A stretch of 60,820 bases of DNA from an uncultured Lachnospiraceae bacterium (GTDB taxonomy: Bacteria; Bacillota; Clostridia; Lachnospirales; Lachnospiraceae). The notes under the pieces were generated by a model that saw only the letters and a list, made by a program, of their open reading frames with translations, ran no database searches and was not told the origin of the DNA. Location of the stretch: positions 1-60,820 of the forward strand of contig CACWQE010000010.1 in assembly GCA_902762905.1 (NCBI GenBank), given 5' to 3'. Both the position numbers and the translations under genes were made by a program. Shown here in pieces: positions 1 through 7,868 of this stretch (position 1 is its first letter; each line of letters starts with the position of its first letter).

Positions 1-60
1 CATTCAGTTTTCATTGTTCTTGTTGCTTCGTTGTTACTCATTAGCGCCGCAACAGTGATT

Positions 61-89
61 ATATTATCACAAGCATATCCCCTTGTCAA
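61..89 (-). promoter_or_regulatory. Strong promoter, rRNA-operon type, reading out of the left edge
   Basis: On the minus strand a perfect -35 TTGACA (84-89) lies 17 bp from a -10 TAATAT (61-66). An A/T-rich block like an UP element (about 90-110) precedes it. The transcript would run leftward through 1-55, where the minus strand contains AACAACGAAGCAAC and then TGAAAACTGAATG. Such sequences are typical of leaders before 16S rRNA in low-GC Gram-positives. The near-consensus promoter is directly visible; that it drives an rRNA operon is inferred, because the 16S gene would lie outside the window. Confidence 0.75.
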
Positions 90-120
90 CAACTTTTTTT
101 AAAAATTTTCGACAAACTTC

Positions 121-255
121 AAGTCGTGCAAAAAAGTCAGGAAACTCAAGGGGTGAAAGCTTGCTTGCAACCGTTTGAGTTCGCTGACTTTTTTATAGGA
201 CAGGTTGCTAGTCCGCAATCGAGATATCTGAAAGATATCGAGATTCGCACGACTT
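121..255. repeat. Multi-branched palindromic element downstream of radA; includes a terminator-like hairpin
   Basis: The outer arms AAGTCGTGC (121-129) and GCACGACTT (247-255) are exact inverted repeats. Inside them sits a long hairpin, AAAAAAGTCAG (130-140) plus AACTCAA (143-149) pairing with TTGAGTT (175-181) plus CTGACTTTTTT (184-194). A second hairpin pairs GATATCT (223-229) with AGATATC (233-239), extended by AATC (217-220) and GATT (242-245). A small GGAC/GTCC stem (198-201, 211-214) lies between. The whole folds as a junction closed by the outer arms. Because it directly follows the radA stop and the large hairpin ends in six T on either strand, it can act as a transcription terminator. 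It may be a dispersed repeat. Confidence 0.6.
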
Positions 256-256
256 T

Positions 257-1612
257 CTATATGTATGAAAGTACCTCTGCTATATTCTGCACCCCAACTA
301 ATTTCATTCCAGGTACAGAATCTAAACTGTCGCAGTTGATCTTCGGCAAGATACACGTTGTAAATCCCAGCTTAGCGGCTTCCTTTACACGCTGTGCAGC
401 CATAGACACCCCACGTACTTCCCCTGCTAATCCAACTTCACCAAATATAATCGTATGTGCATCCACCGGAGTATTCTTGAAACTTGAGACAAGTGCAACA
501 ATGATGCCCAGATCAATTGCCGGTTCATTTAATCTCATACCGCCTGCTAAATTCACATATGCATCATTACCAGCCAGCATCATACCTGCACGTTTCTCTA
601 ATACTGCCATTAACAAATTCACACGATTATAATCAATACCCACAGATGTTCTTCTTGGCAAATTAAAATTAGACTGACATACCAGTGCCTGTATCTCGAT
701 CAAAATGGGTCTGGTTCCCTCCATAGAGCATACCACTACAGATCCTGCTGCATCTAGTGGTCGTCCATTCAGCATAACCTGGGATGGATTCTCCACTTCA
801 TATAGACCATTATCCTTCATCTCAAAAACGCCAATCTCATTGGTAGAGCCAAAACGGTTCTTCACGCCTCGCAGAATGCGATATAAGGCATTTTTCTCAC
901 CTTCAAAATACAATACCGTGTCTACCATATGTTCCAGCGTTCTAGGGCCTGCTACCGTTCCTTCTTTGGTCACATGTCCAACAATAAAGATTGCAATTCC
1001 TAACTGTTTGGCAATCCGCATAAGTCTTCCAGTCACTTCTCTTACCTGTGAAACACTTCCCGCACCACTGGCAACCTCTTCTAAATACATTGTTTGTATT
1101 GAATCGATTACAACAACTTCCGGCATGATCTTCGTAATCCCGCCTTCAATTGCATCCAGATTTGTCTCGCATAACAGCAACATATCTTTGGTAAAACCAC
1201 CTAACCGCTCTGCACGAATCTTAATCTGCTGTAATGATTCCTCACCAGATACATATAACACTTTATGTTCATCCGACGTTAGATTCCTGCATACCTGCAA
1301 TAATAGTGTGGATTTTCCAATACCCGGATCACCACCAACCAGTGTTAACGACCCTTTTACAATTCCTCCTCCTAACACCCTGTCCAATTCTTTCATTCCT
1401 GTGCCAATACGTGTGTCTTCCGACGTAGTGACCTGTAAAATACTAGTAGGCGTTGCAGCCTCTGTTGTTCTTCCAGAATGCTGACCAACGCCTACAACTA
1501 ACTTCTCTTCTACAAAAGTATTCCAATTCTTACATCCCGGACATTGTCCGAGCCACTTAGCCGATTCATATCCACACTCCTGGCAAAAATAGATCTGTTT
1601 TGCCTTAGCCAT
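257..1612 (-). CDS. radA: DNA repair protein RadA (Sms)
   Basis: RadA is a RecA-like ATPase that helps branch migration and processing of recombination intermediates. This 451-residue protein has the family's usual length. The N-terminal C4 zinc finger has Cys10, Cys13, Cys24 and Cys27. The Walker A motif GGDPGIGKS is at 93-101, and the RadA-specific KNRFG motif is at 251-255. A Lon-protease-like domain fills the C-terminal third. The ATG start is preceded by AAAGGGGAT. It lies 11 bp after the small unknown gene, downstream of clpC, a neighbourhood well known in Clostridia (clpC-radA). Downstream is a palindromic element that probably terminates the transcript. Confidence 0.97.
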   Translation of the reverse strand: MAKAKQIYFCQECGYESAKWLGQCPGCKNWNTFVEEKLVVGVGQHSGRTTEAATPTSILQVTTSEDTRIGTGMKELDRVLGGGIVKGSLTLVGGDPGIGKSTLLLQVCRNLTSDEHKVLYVSGEESLQQIKIRAERLGGFTKDMLLLCETNLDAIEGGITKIMPEVVVIDSIQTMYLEEVASGAGSVSQVREVTGRLMRIAKQLGIAIFIVGHVTKEGTVAGPRTLEHMVDTVLYFEGEKNALYRILRGVKNRFGSTNEIGVFEMKDNGLYEVENPSQVMLNGRPLDAAGSVVVCSMEGTRPILIEIQALVCQSNFNLPRRTSVGIDYNRVNLLMAVLEKRAGMMLAGNDAYVNLAGGMRLNEPAIDLGIIVALVSSFKNTPVDAHTIIFGEVGLAGEVRGVSMAAQRVKEAAKLGFTTCILPKINCDSLDSVPGMKLVGVQNIAEVLSYI

Positions 1613-1623
1613 ATAAATCCCCT

Positions 1624-2034
1624 TTATAACTTCTCAATCTTAATGGTAGAAACCTGTCCCGGATTCAATTCCACGCTCAAGTTCAGTTTACCGCCTAAGT
1701 TCGTCTTTACGGAACCTGCACTCGTACCATCAATTACTGTAACATACTCCTGTCCTGCCTCTAATTCCAATGTAATCTGAGAATCTTCTGTACCCTCTAC
1801 CTGAAATTCAACTGTATTATCCGATGCATCAAATCCATGTACTGCGGTACCCGGAACTGACTCATACACAAAAGAACCATTCTTCTCAAGTTTTGTAATC
1901 TCTTTAAATGTCTTAACCTTATACTTATCCCCTTTGAAATCAAATCCATCCAACTTTGTCTTAGAATCTAATTCATAATTTCCAAAACTTAGAGTTCCGT
2001 TCTCTTCTTTAATCAGTTCGCTTACTACTGCCAT
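1624..2034 (-). CDS. Conserved small protein of unknown function between clpC and radA
   Basis: I cannot assign a function to this 136-residue protein. It is acidic, has no cysteine, signal peptide or membrane segment, and looks rich in beta strand, with alternating hydrophobic residues throughout. Residues 55-136 resemble a small beta-sandwich-type module (GTAVHGFDASDNTVEFQVEG and LGGKLNLSVELNPGQ are typical stretches). The start ATG has the strong site GGAGGATAAAGAG in front. It is probably co-transcribed with radA (11 bp spacing), while 128 bp with a possible promoter separate it from clpC. Similar proteins are sometimes given enzyme names in databases; nothing in this sequence supports a catalytic role. 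Confidence 0.85.
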   Translation of the reverse strand: MAVVSELIKEENGTLSFGNYELDSKTKLDGFDFKGDKYKVKTFKEITKLEKNGSFVYESVPGTAVHGFDASDNTVEFQVEGTEDSQITLELEAGQEYVTVIDGTSAGSVKTNLGGKLNLSVELNPGQVSTIKIEKL

Positions 2035-2117
2035 CTCTTTATCCTCCTGTGCTTTGTTCTGATTCGCATATTTCTCTTGTGCGTCTTACCACAAAAGAAA
2101 CCATTCACTGTGTCTAT

Positions 2118-2146
2118 AGTATACAATATGTGGTATGTTTTTTCCA
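2118..2146 (-). promoter_or_regulatory. Possible promoter for the small gene and radA
   Basis: A -10-like TATACT (minus strand of 2118-2123) is 17 bp from a weak -35 TGGAAA (2141-2146). The site sits between inverted repeats ATTCACTG (2103-2110) and CAGTGAAT (2145-2152), which could be an operator. It lies in the gap between clpC and the small unknown gene. The -35 match is poor, so this is tentative. Confidence 0.35.
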
Positions 2147-2162
2147 GTGAATTTTTAATTAA

Positions 2163-4616
2163 TTACTCAACAACCTTAAATTTTACACCCGACTTCAAGA
2201 TTGAGATCCGCACGGTCTGCCCACCACGGATATTTCCTGCCAACATCTCTTCTGCCATCTTGTCTTCAATTTCATTCTGAATCGCACGTTTGAGCGGACG
2301 GGCACCATATTTCTTATCATATCCTTTTTCAAAAATATAGTTCTTAACAGCTTCTCCGTACCGCAGTTCTATATCCAGCTGCTCCTTTACACGTTTTGCA
2401 AAATTGCGCAACAACAGATCTGCAATATCTTTGACCTCTTCTTTCGTCAACGCATGGAACACGATTGTATCATCAATACGGTTCAAAAACTCTGGTTTGA
2501 AAAGACGTTTCACTTCTTCCATAACACCATTTTTCATACTCTCATGTTCTTTCGCCTCAGATGAATCACTGGCAAATCCCAATTTCTTTGGCTCCATGAT
2601 CCGTGAAGCACCAGCATTACTTGTCATAATGATAATTGTATTCTTAAAATCCACTTTACGTCCCTGCGCATCTGTCACATGTCCATCATCCAAGATCTGC
2701 AATAGCACATTGAAAATGTCGACATGTGCTTTTTCAATCTCATCAAACAAAATAACCGAATACGGATTCTTCCGAACCTGCTCGCTTAACTGTCCCCCCT
2801 CTTCAAAACCGACATATCCAGGAGGCGATCCAATCATTTTAGAAACGCTGTGTTTCTCCATATATTCAGACATGTCAACACGGATCAGATTCTTCTCATC
2901 CCCAAATACCGTCTCTGCTAATGCTTTCGATAACTCTGTCTTACCAACACCAGTTGGTCCTAAGAACAAGAAAGAACCAATTGGTCTCTTTGGATCTTTC
3001 AGCCCTACTCTGCCACGTTTAATTGCTTTTGCAACTGCTTCCACTGCTTCATTCTGTCCAATAACACGTTTGTGCAGTTCATCCTCTAAATGAAGCAGAC
3101 GCTTAGACTCTTCTTCCTGCAAACGGCTTACAGGAATCTTTGTCCATTCAGATACAACCTGTGCTATATCCTCTTCATTTAATGTCAGATCCTGACTTTT
3201 GATTGCACTTTCATGTTTCTTCTTCAATTTATCTCGTTTTTCTTCCAACACTTTGATCGCTAATTTGGTCTCATGTGCCGTTTCCAGATCATTTTCCATA
3301 AAGGACTGATCTAATTCCTCATTGAGCACTGATAATTCTTTTTCGATCTGTTTCATCTGCGGCGTTACCTTAAATGCTGCCAAGCGTTTCTTTGCTGCCG
3401 CCTCATCCATCAGGTCAATTGCCTTATCTGGGAGAAAACGATCATTCAAATAACGGACAGATAATGTTACACATGCTCTTACTGCCTCTTCGCTGATTGT
3501 TAATCCATGATGATATTCATAAATCGGACGCAATCCCATAAGGATAGCCACTGCTTCATCACTCGTTGGTTCCTGCACCGTAACTGGCTGAAATCTTCGT
3601 TCTAATGCTGCATCCTTCTCAATATATTTGCGATACTCGGCTGTCGTTGTTGCACCGATCATTTGAATCTCTCCACGCGACAATGCCGGTTTCAATATAT
3701 TCGATGCATCAATCGCTCCTTCTGCACCACCTGCACCAATCAATGTATGCAATTCATCCACAAATAAAATCACATTGCCCGCCTGTGTCACTTCGGCGAT
3801 GAGTTTCTTAATTCTCTCTTCAAATTCTCCTCGATACTTTGAGCCTGCTACCATACCAGAAAGATCCAGAGATAATAATCGCTTGCCAAGTACAGTCTCT
3901 GGCACATCACCCGCAATGATCATTTGTGCAAGACCCTCTACAATTGCAGTCTTACCAACGCCCGGTTCACCAACCAGACAAGGATTGTTCTTCATACGTC
4001 TGCTTAAGATCTGTACGACGCGCTGCATCTCTGTTGATCTTCCTACAACCGGATCTAATTTACCTTCTTTCGCCAACTGCGTAAAATCTCTTGAATATTG
4101 ATCTAATGTTGGTGTGCTTGACTTGCCCTTCTTATCCTTCGATTTCAGTGCATTCATCTCTGCTTTGACAATTGCCGGATCTAAGTTCATTGCTGCCAAG
4201 ATATCTCCAAACATCTTAGGAATTGCAATATTCATTGCTGTCAACAAACGAAATGCCACACTATCCGGGTGTTTAATGATTGCAATCAGCAAATGTTCGG
4301 TTCCTACCTGCTGTGCTATAAATTTTATTGCCTCCTTGTCTGCTAATGCCAGAATATCCTGACATCTGTTTGAAAATTCTGCCTTACTCGCCAACGCCAC
4401 ATTCGTGTGTTCCATCATTAACTGGCTGGTGAGATTCTCCAACCGTTCTTCTTCTACTCCATTCTTGGTAAGTACGGCGTAAGCAATACCACTTTTCTCT
4501 TTCATCAAACCAAGAAGAAGATGTTCACTTCCTACATATTCCTGTTGTAATTGTAGTGCAACTTTCTTTGCATACTTCAGAGCATTATTTGCACTTTTAG
4601 TATAATTCTGTTTCAT
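2163..4616 (-). CDS. clpC: ATP-dependent Clp protease ATP-binding subunit ClpC
   Basis: This AAA+ unfoldase feeds substrates to ClpP. The protein begins with two Clp N-repeats (about 1-145), then AAA-1 with Walker A GEPGVGKT (216-223), a coiled middle domain with a UVR-like segment (about 415-475), AAA-2 with Walker A GPTGVGKT near residue 550, and the D2-small domain. I use the ATG at 4616 (817 aa), not the upstream in-frame TTG at 4628: GGAG overlaps that TTG and stands 6 nt before the ATG. In Bacillus clpC follows ctsR-mcsA-mcsB; those genes are not upstream here, where purD lies instead. A palindrome upstream could be an operator. Confidence 0.95.
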   Translation of the reverse strand: MKQNYTKSANNALKYAKKVALQLQQEYVGSEHLLLGLMKEKSGIAYAVLTKNGVEEERLENLTSQLMMEHTNVALASKAEFSNRCQDILALADKEAIKFIAQQVGTEHLLIAIIKHPDSVAFRLLTAMNIAIPKMFGDILAAMNLDPAIVKAEMNALKSKDKKGKSSTPTLDQYSRDFTQLAKEGKLDPVVGRSTEMQRVVQILSRRMKNNPCLVGEPGVGKTAIVEGLAQMIIAGDVPETVLGKRLLSLDLSGMVAGSKYRGEFEERIKKLIAEVTQAGNVILFVDELHTLIGAGGAEGAIDASNILKPALSRGEIQMIGATTTAEYRKYIEKDAALERRFQPVTVQEPTSDEAVAILMGLRPIYEYHHGLTISEEAVRACVTLSVRYLNDRFLPDKAIDLMDEAAAKKRLAAFKVTPQMKQIEKELSVLNEELDQSFMENDLETAHETKLAIKVLEEKRDKLKKKHESAIKSQDLTLNEEDIAQVVSEWTKIPVSRLQEEESKRLLHLEDELHKRVIGQNEAVEAVAKAIKRGRVGLKDPKRPIGSFLFLGPTGVGKTELSKALAETVFGDEKNLIRVDMSEYMEKHSVSKMIGSPPGYVGFEEGGQLSEQVRKNPYSVILFDEIEKAHVDIFNVLLQILDDGHVTDAQGRKVDFKNTIIIMTSNAGASRIMEPKKLGFASDSSEAKEHESMKNGVMEEVKRLFKPEFLNRIDDTIVFHALTKEEVKDIADLLLRNFAKRVKEQLDIELRYGEAVKNYIFEKGYDKKYGARPLKRAIQNEIEDKMAEEMLAGNIRGGQTVRISILKSGVKFKVVE

Positions 4617-4660
4617 TGCATTCTCCAATCTATCTGTCTTTTTTCAAAAATCTTAAAGTT

Positions 4661-4676
4661 TGCGAAATGTTTCGCA
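4661..4676. promoter_or_regulatory. Perfect palindrome upstream of clpC, possible operator
   Basis: TGCGAAA (4661-4667) and TTTCGCA (4670-4676) are exact inverted repeats separated by TG, 45-60 bp upstream of the clpC start. The sequence is not the CtsR heptad repeat known from Bacillus, and ctsR is not adjacent. An A/T-rich -10-like stretch (TATTATATAA on the minus strand) lies just upstream, near 4690-4699. Binding by a stress repressor is plausible but unproven. Confidence 0.4.
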
Positions 4677-4805
4677 CTTTGCTCGCTTTTATATAATAAG
4701 TCCAAGAAAGGTCCGTTGCTCCACAACGCATAAGTATACAATGCCAAGCATCCACTTTCACGCATAGTGTTTGTACAACAGACCCCTCATTTGTATCATA
4801 CCATT

Positions 4806-6077
4806 CTATTGTTCATCAATTGCTTTACCAATATCATGACGCATATATTTGTTCTCAAAGTCAATCCATTCTGTTGCCTTATAGGCATTCGCTCTTGCTG
4901 TTACAAGATCCTTACCCTTGGCTGTTACACCAAGCACACGGCCTCCATTGGTTACTACCTGACCATCTGCTAACTTGGTACCGGCATGAAATACATAGTA
5001 ATTCTCCTGGTCTTTGAACTTCTCTAAACCACGGATTGGAAATCCCTTCTCATAAGATACCGGATATCCATCAGAAGCCAATACCACACATACAGCTGCA
5101 TTGTCTTCAAACTGCAGATCAATCTGATCTAACGTGCCATCAATACATGCTTCCATAACGTCAATAATATCATTCTTCATTCTAGGAAGTACAACCTGTG
5201 CCTCCGGATCTCCGAACCGCGCATTATACTCTAATACCTTGGTTCCCTTTGGTGTGATCATAAGTCCGGTAAACAGAACACCTACAAAATCTCTTCCTTC
5301 TGCTTTCATAGCTGCCATGGTCTTCTTATAAATCTCTTCCTGGCAAAAGGCATCAATCTCTTCTGTATAGAATGGACTTGGAGAAAATGTTCCCATTCCT
5401 CCTGTATTGAGTCCCTGATCTCCATCTTTGGCTCTCTTATGATCCTGTGCAGAAGTCATTGTCTTGATTGTTGTTCCATCGCAAAATGCAAGTACAGATA
5501 CTTCACGACCGGTCATAAACTCCTCAATTACCATCTTATTACCCGCATTACCAAAATGCTTATCTAACATGATCTCTTTCACACCGGCTTTGGCTTCCTC
5601 TAAATCATTGCAGATCAGCACCCCTTTTCCAAGAGCAAGACCATCCGCCTTTAATACAATCGGAAAATCTGCTGTCTCAAGGTATGCTAATGCCGCATCT
5701 GCATTATCGAATGTTTCATATGCCGCAGTCGGAATATCATATTTCTTCATCAGATCCTTAGAAAATGCCTTGGAACCCTCAATGATCGCCGCGTTCTTTC
5801 TCGGTCCAAACACCTTGATTCCCGCCTGTTCAAATGCATCCACACAACCTGCAACTAACGGATCATCTGGACCAACAATAACAAAATCAATTGCTTTCTC
5901 TTTTGCAAAAGCAACCAATTTATCAAAATCCATTACTGAAATATCCACACATTCTGCAAGTTCTGCAATACCAGCATTGCCTGGTGCTGCATATATCTTA
6001 GAAACACGTTTGCTCTTTGCAACACATGTTGCAATTGCATGCTCTCTTCCACCGCTTCCAATGATCAATACTTTCAT
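4806..6077 (-). CDS. purD: Phosphoribosylamine-glycine ligase (GAR synthetase)
   Basis: PurD makes glycinamide ribonucleotide from phosphoribosylamine, glycine and ATP, the second step of de novo purine synthesis. At 423 residues it has normal length. The N-terminal dinucleotide-like loop is VLIIGSGGREHAI (3-15). The ATP-grasp region includes FPIVLKADGLALGKGVLI, and the metal-binding segment YNARFGDPEAQVVLP lies toward the C-terminus. AGGAGG precedes the ATG. It is the last gene of a purM-purN-purD cluster, 30 bp after purN. No terminator was recognised in the 189 bp before clpC. Confidence 0.97.
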   Translation of the reverse strand: MKVLIIGSGGREHAIATCVAKSKRVSKIYAAPGNAGIAELAECVDISVMDFDKLVAFAKEKAIDFVIVGPDDPLVAGCVDAFEQAGIKVFGPRKNAAIIEGSKAFSKDLMKKYDIPTAAYETFDNADAALAYLETADFPIVLKADGLALGKGVLICNDLEEAKAGVKEIMLDKHFGNAGNKMVIEEFMTGREVSVLAFCDGTTIKTMTSAQDHKRAKDGDQGLNTGGMGTFSPSPFYTEEIDAFCQEEIYKKTMAAMKAEGRDFVGVLFTGLMITPKGTKVLEYNARFGDPEAQVVLPRMKNDIIDVMEACIDGTLDQIDLQFEDNAAVCVVLASDGYPVSYEKGFPIRGLEKFKDQENYYVFHAGTKLADGQVVTNGGRVLGVTAKGKDLVTARANAYKATEWIDFENKYMRHDIGKAIDEQ

Positions 6078-6107
6078 GATTATCCTCCTGATTCCTTTGT
6101 ATGTTCT

Positions 6108-6731
6108 TTATCGAACGACTACCCTGCCATCTACTACAACAATCCGGTCATTTGCAATATCATCAATTGCTTGTGGCAATAAGATCCACTCTGCCTGCTC
6201 CATAACTCTCTGCTGCAGAACCTTCGGTGTATCTCCCTCTTCCACCGCAACTGCTTTCTGTAAGATAATCGGACCTGTATCTGTTCCTTTATCCACAAAA
6301 TGAACTGTAGCACCTACTACTTTGACACCACGCTGTAAGGCTGCTTCATGCACCTTCAGTCCATAAAAACCGGTTCCACAAAAAGACGGGATCAGTGATG
6401 GATGAATATTGATGATACGGTTCTCGTACCGATCGATCATCTCTGGTGGAATGACAACTAAATATCCAGCCAATACAATCAGATCTACCTTCAACGAATC
6501 CACTGTCTCAATCAATGCCTGATTAAATGCTTCCCGGCTCTCATAATCCTTCGGAGATACCACAATATCACGGATACCTGCCTTCTTCGCACGCTCTAAC
6601 GCATATGCATTCTTATTATTACTGATAACTGCAACTAACTCTGTATTCGTAATTCTTCCAGAGTCTACCGCATCTATAATGGCCTGAAGGTTCGTTCCCC
6701 CTCCAGATACCATAACTGCTACTCTTAACAT
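6108..6731 (-). CDS. purN: Phosphoribosylglycinamide formyltransferase
   Basis: PurN transfers a formyl group from 10-formyltetrahydrofolate to GAR, step three of purine synthesis. The 207-residue protein shows the N-terminal VMVSGGGTNLQAI phosphate-binding segment, the catalytic INIHPSLIPSF motif (Asn and His), and the VHFVDKGTDTGPII motif with the catalytic Asp. The start has GGAGGATGAAAG in front. It sits between purM (29 bp away) and purD (30 bp away), clearly one operon and in pathway-consistent company. Confidence 0.97.
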   Translation of the reverse strand: MLRVAVMVSGGGTNLQAIIDAVDSGRITNTELVAVISNNKNAYALERAKKAGIRDIVVSPKDYESREAFNQALIETVDSLKVDLIVLAGYLVVIPPEMIDRYENRIINIHPSLIPSFCGTGFYGLKVHEAALQRGVKVVGATVHFVDKGTDTGPIILQKAVAVEEGDTPKVLQQRVMEQAEWILLPQAIDDIANDRIVVVDGRVVVR

Positions 6732-6760
6732 CTTTCATCCTCCAATGGCATGATGCGATT

Positions 6761-7786
6761 CTATATAAGGGTAACACCCTTCTCACCTGCTTCTACATGA
6801 CCTACTACAAATGCATCCTCACCAGCAGCCTTCAAAGCTTCTACTGTCTTATCTGCATCTGCTGCATCTACAGCAAGCATCATACCAATACCCATATTAT
6901 AAGTATTATACATCATTTGCTCTTCAATATTACCTGTCTTCGCCATTAACTTGAAAATGGCAGGAACTTCATAAGAATCCTTCTTAACAACGGCACGAAC
7001 ACCATCTGGAAGCATTCTAGGAATATTCTCGTAGAAACCGCCACCTGTAATGTGAGAACAACCCTTGATCGTAATTCCCGCATTCTTCACACTGCGAAGT
7101 GCTTTCACATAAATCTTCGTTGGAGCAATCAAAGCCTCCCCTAAAGTCTTACCAAGTTCATCATAATATGTATCCAATGACTCTTTCGTCATCTCGAATA
7201 CTTTACGCACCAAGGAAAAACCATTACTGTGTACACCGCTGGATGCGATACCTACCAAAGTATCTCCCGGTTTGATATTCTCGCCTGTGATCAAATCTTT
7301 GCGTTCCACAACACCAACCGCAAAGCCACCAATATCATATTCATCCTCCGGCATAAGTCCAGGATGCTCTGCTGTCTCTCCACCGATCAATGCAGCACCT
7401 GACTGTAAACAGCCCTCAGCCACACCACCAACGATTGTTGCAATCTTCTCCGGATAGTTCTTGCCACACGCAATATAATCTAAGAAAAACAATGGTTCGC
7501 CACCTGCGCATGCAATATCATTGACGCACATTGCTACTGCATCAATACCAATGGTATCATGTTTATCCATTAAAAATGCCAGCTTAACCTTGGTTCCACA
7601 TCCATCTGTACCAGATAATAATACCGGATCCTCCATCTCTTTGATCTTCTTAAGAGAAAATGCACCGGAAAATCCTCCAAGTCCACCAATTACCTCTTCA
7701 CGCATTGTCTTCTTTACAGATGCTTTCATCAATTCTACTGATTTGTATCCTGCTTCAATGTCTACGCCGGCATTCTTGTAATCCAT
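6761..7786 (-). CDS. purM: Phosphoribosylformylglycinamidine cyclo-ligase (AIR synthetase)
   Basis: PurM closes the imidazole ring to make aminoimidazole ribonucleotide. It has 341 residues, the normal length. Recognisable parts are the N-terminal GGFSGAF glycine-rich strand, [15 protein letters not shown], the GGETAEHPG loop, and [16 protein letters not shown] in the C-terminal half, all standard for AIR synthetases. AGGAGG precedes the ATG. As first gene of purMND it has its own promoter, abutting the hscC stop codon, with a palindrome in the leader. Confidence 0.97.
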   Translation of the reverse strand: MDYKNAGVDIEAGYKSVELMKASVKKTMREEVIGGLGGFSGAFSLKKIKEMEDPVLLSGTDGCGTKVKLAFLMDKHDTIGIDAVAMCVNDIACAGGEPLFFLDYIACGKNYPEKIATIVGGVAEGCLQSGAALIGGETAEHPGLMPEDEYDIGGFAVGVVERKDLITGENIKPGDTLVGIASSGVHSNGFSLVRKVFEMTKESLDTYYDELGKTLGEALIAPTKIYVKALRSVKNAGITIKGCSHITGGGFYENIPRMLPDGVRAVVKKDSYEVPAIFKLMAKTGNIEEQMMYNTYNMGIGMMLAVDAADADKTVEALKAAGEDAFVVGHVEAGEKGVTLI

Positions 7787-7807
7787 TCTTTTATCCTCCT
7801 AAAATTG

Positions 7808-7842
7808 TAATGGGACTGTTGTTAAGTACAACAGCCCCATTA
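7808..7842. other. Inverted repeat overlapping the purM promoter region
   Basis: TAATGGGACTGTTGT (7808-7822) pairs with ACAACAGCCCCATTA (7828-7842) around a 5-nt loop, with one G-U pair on the minus strand. The repeat begins inside the purM -10 box and covers the expected start site and early leader. It may be an operator, a leader hairpin, or a weak terminator of hscC (TTTT follows on the minus strand). The sequence alone does not decide between these. Confidence 0.6.
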
Positions 7843-7867
7843 TAATAAAAATACCTATTTTTGTAAA
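7839..7867 (-). promoter_or_regulatory. Promoter of purMND
   Basis: On the minus strand TTTACA (7862-7867) and a perfect TATAAT (7839-7844) are separated by 17 bp. The -35 box lies directly after the hscC stop codon at 7869, so purine genes can be transcribed independently of hscC. A palindrome begins in the -10 box. No guanine riboswitch fits in the remaining roughly 45 nt of leader. Confidence 0.7.
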
Positions 7868-7868
7868 G

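Noticed and set aside
108..114. A Spo0A-box-like TTCGACA near the left edge
   Set aside because: It lies in the A/T-rich part upstream of the rRNA-type promoter, away from sporulation genes, and a 7-mer is expected by chance in 60 kb.
126..632. A 168-codon open frame on the plus strand across the left palindromic element and radA
   Set aside because: Most of it is antisense to radA, and the first part only translates the palindromic element. It has no ribosome-binding site.
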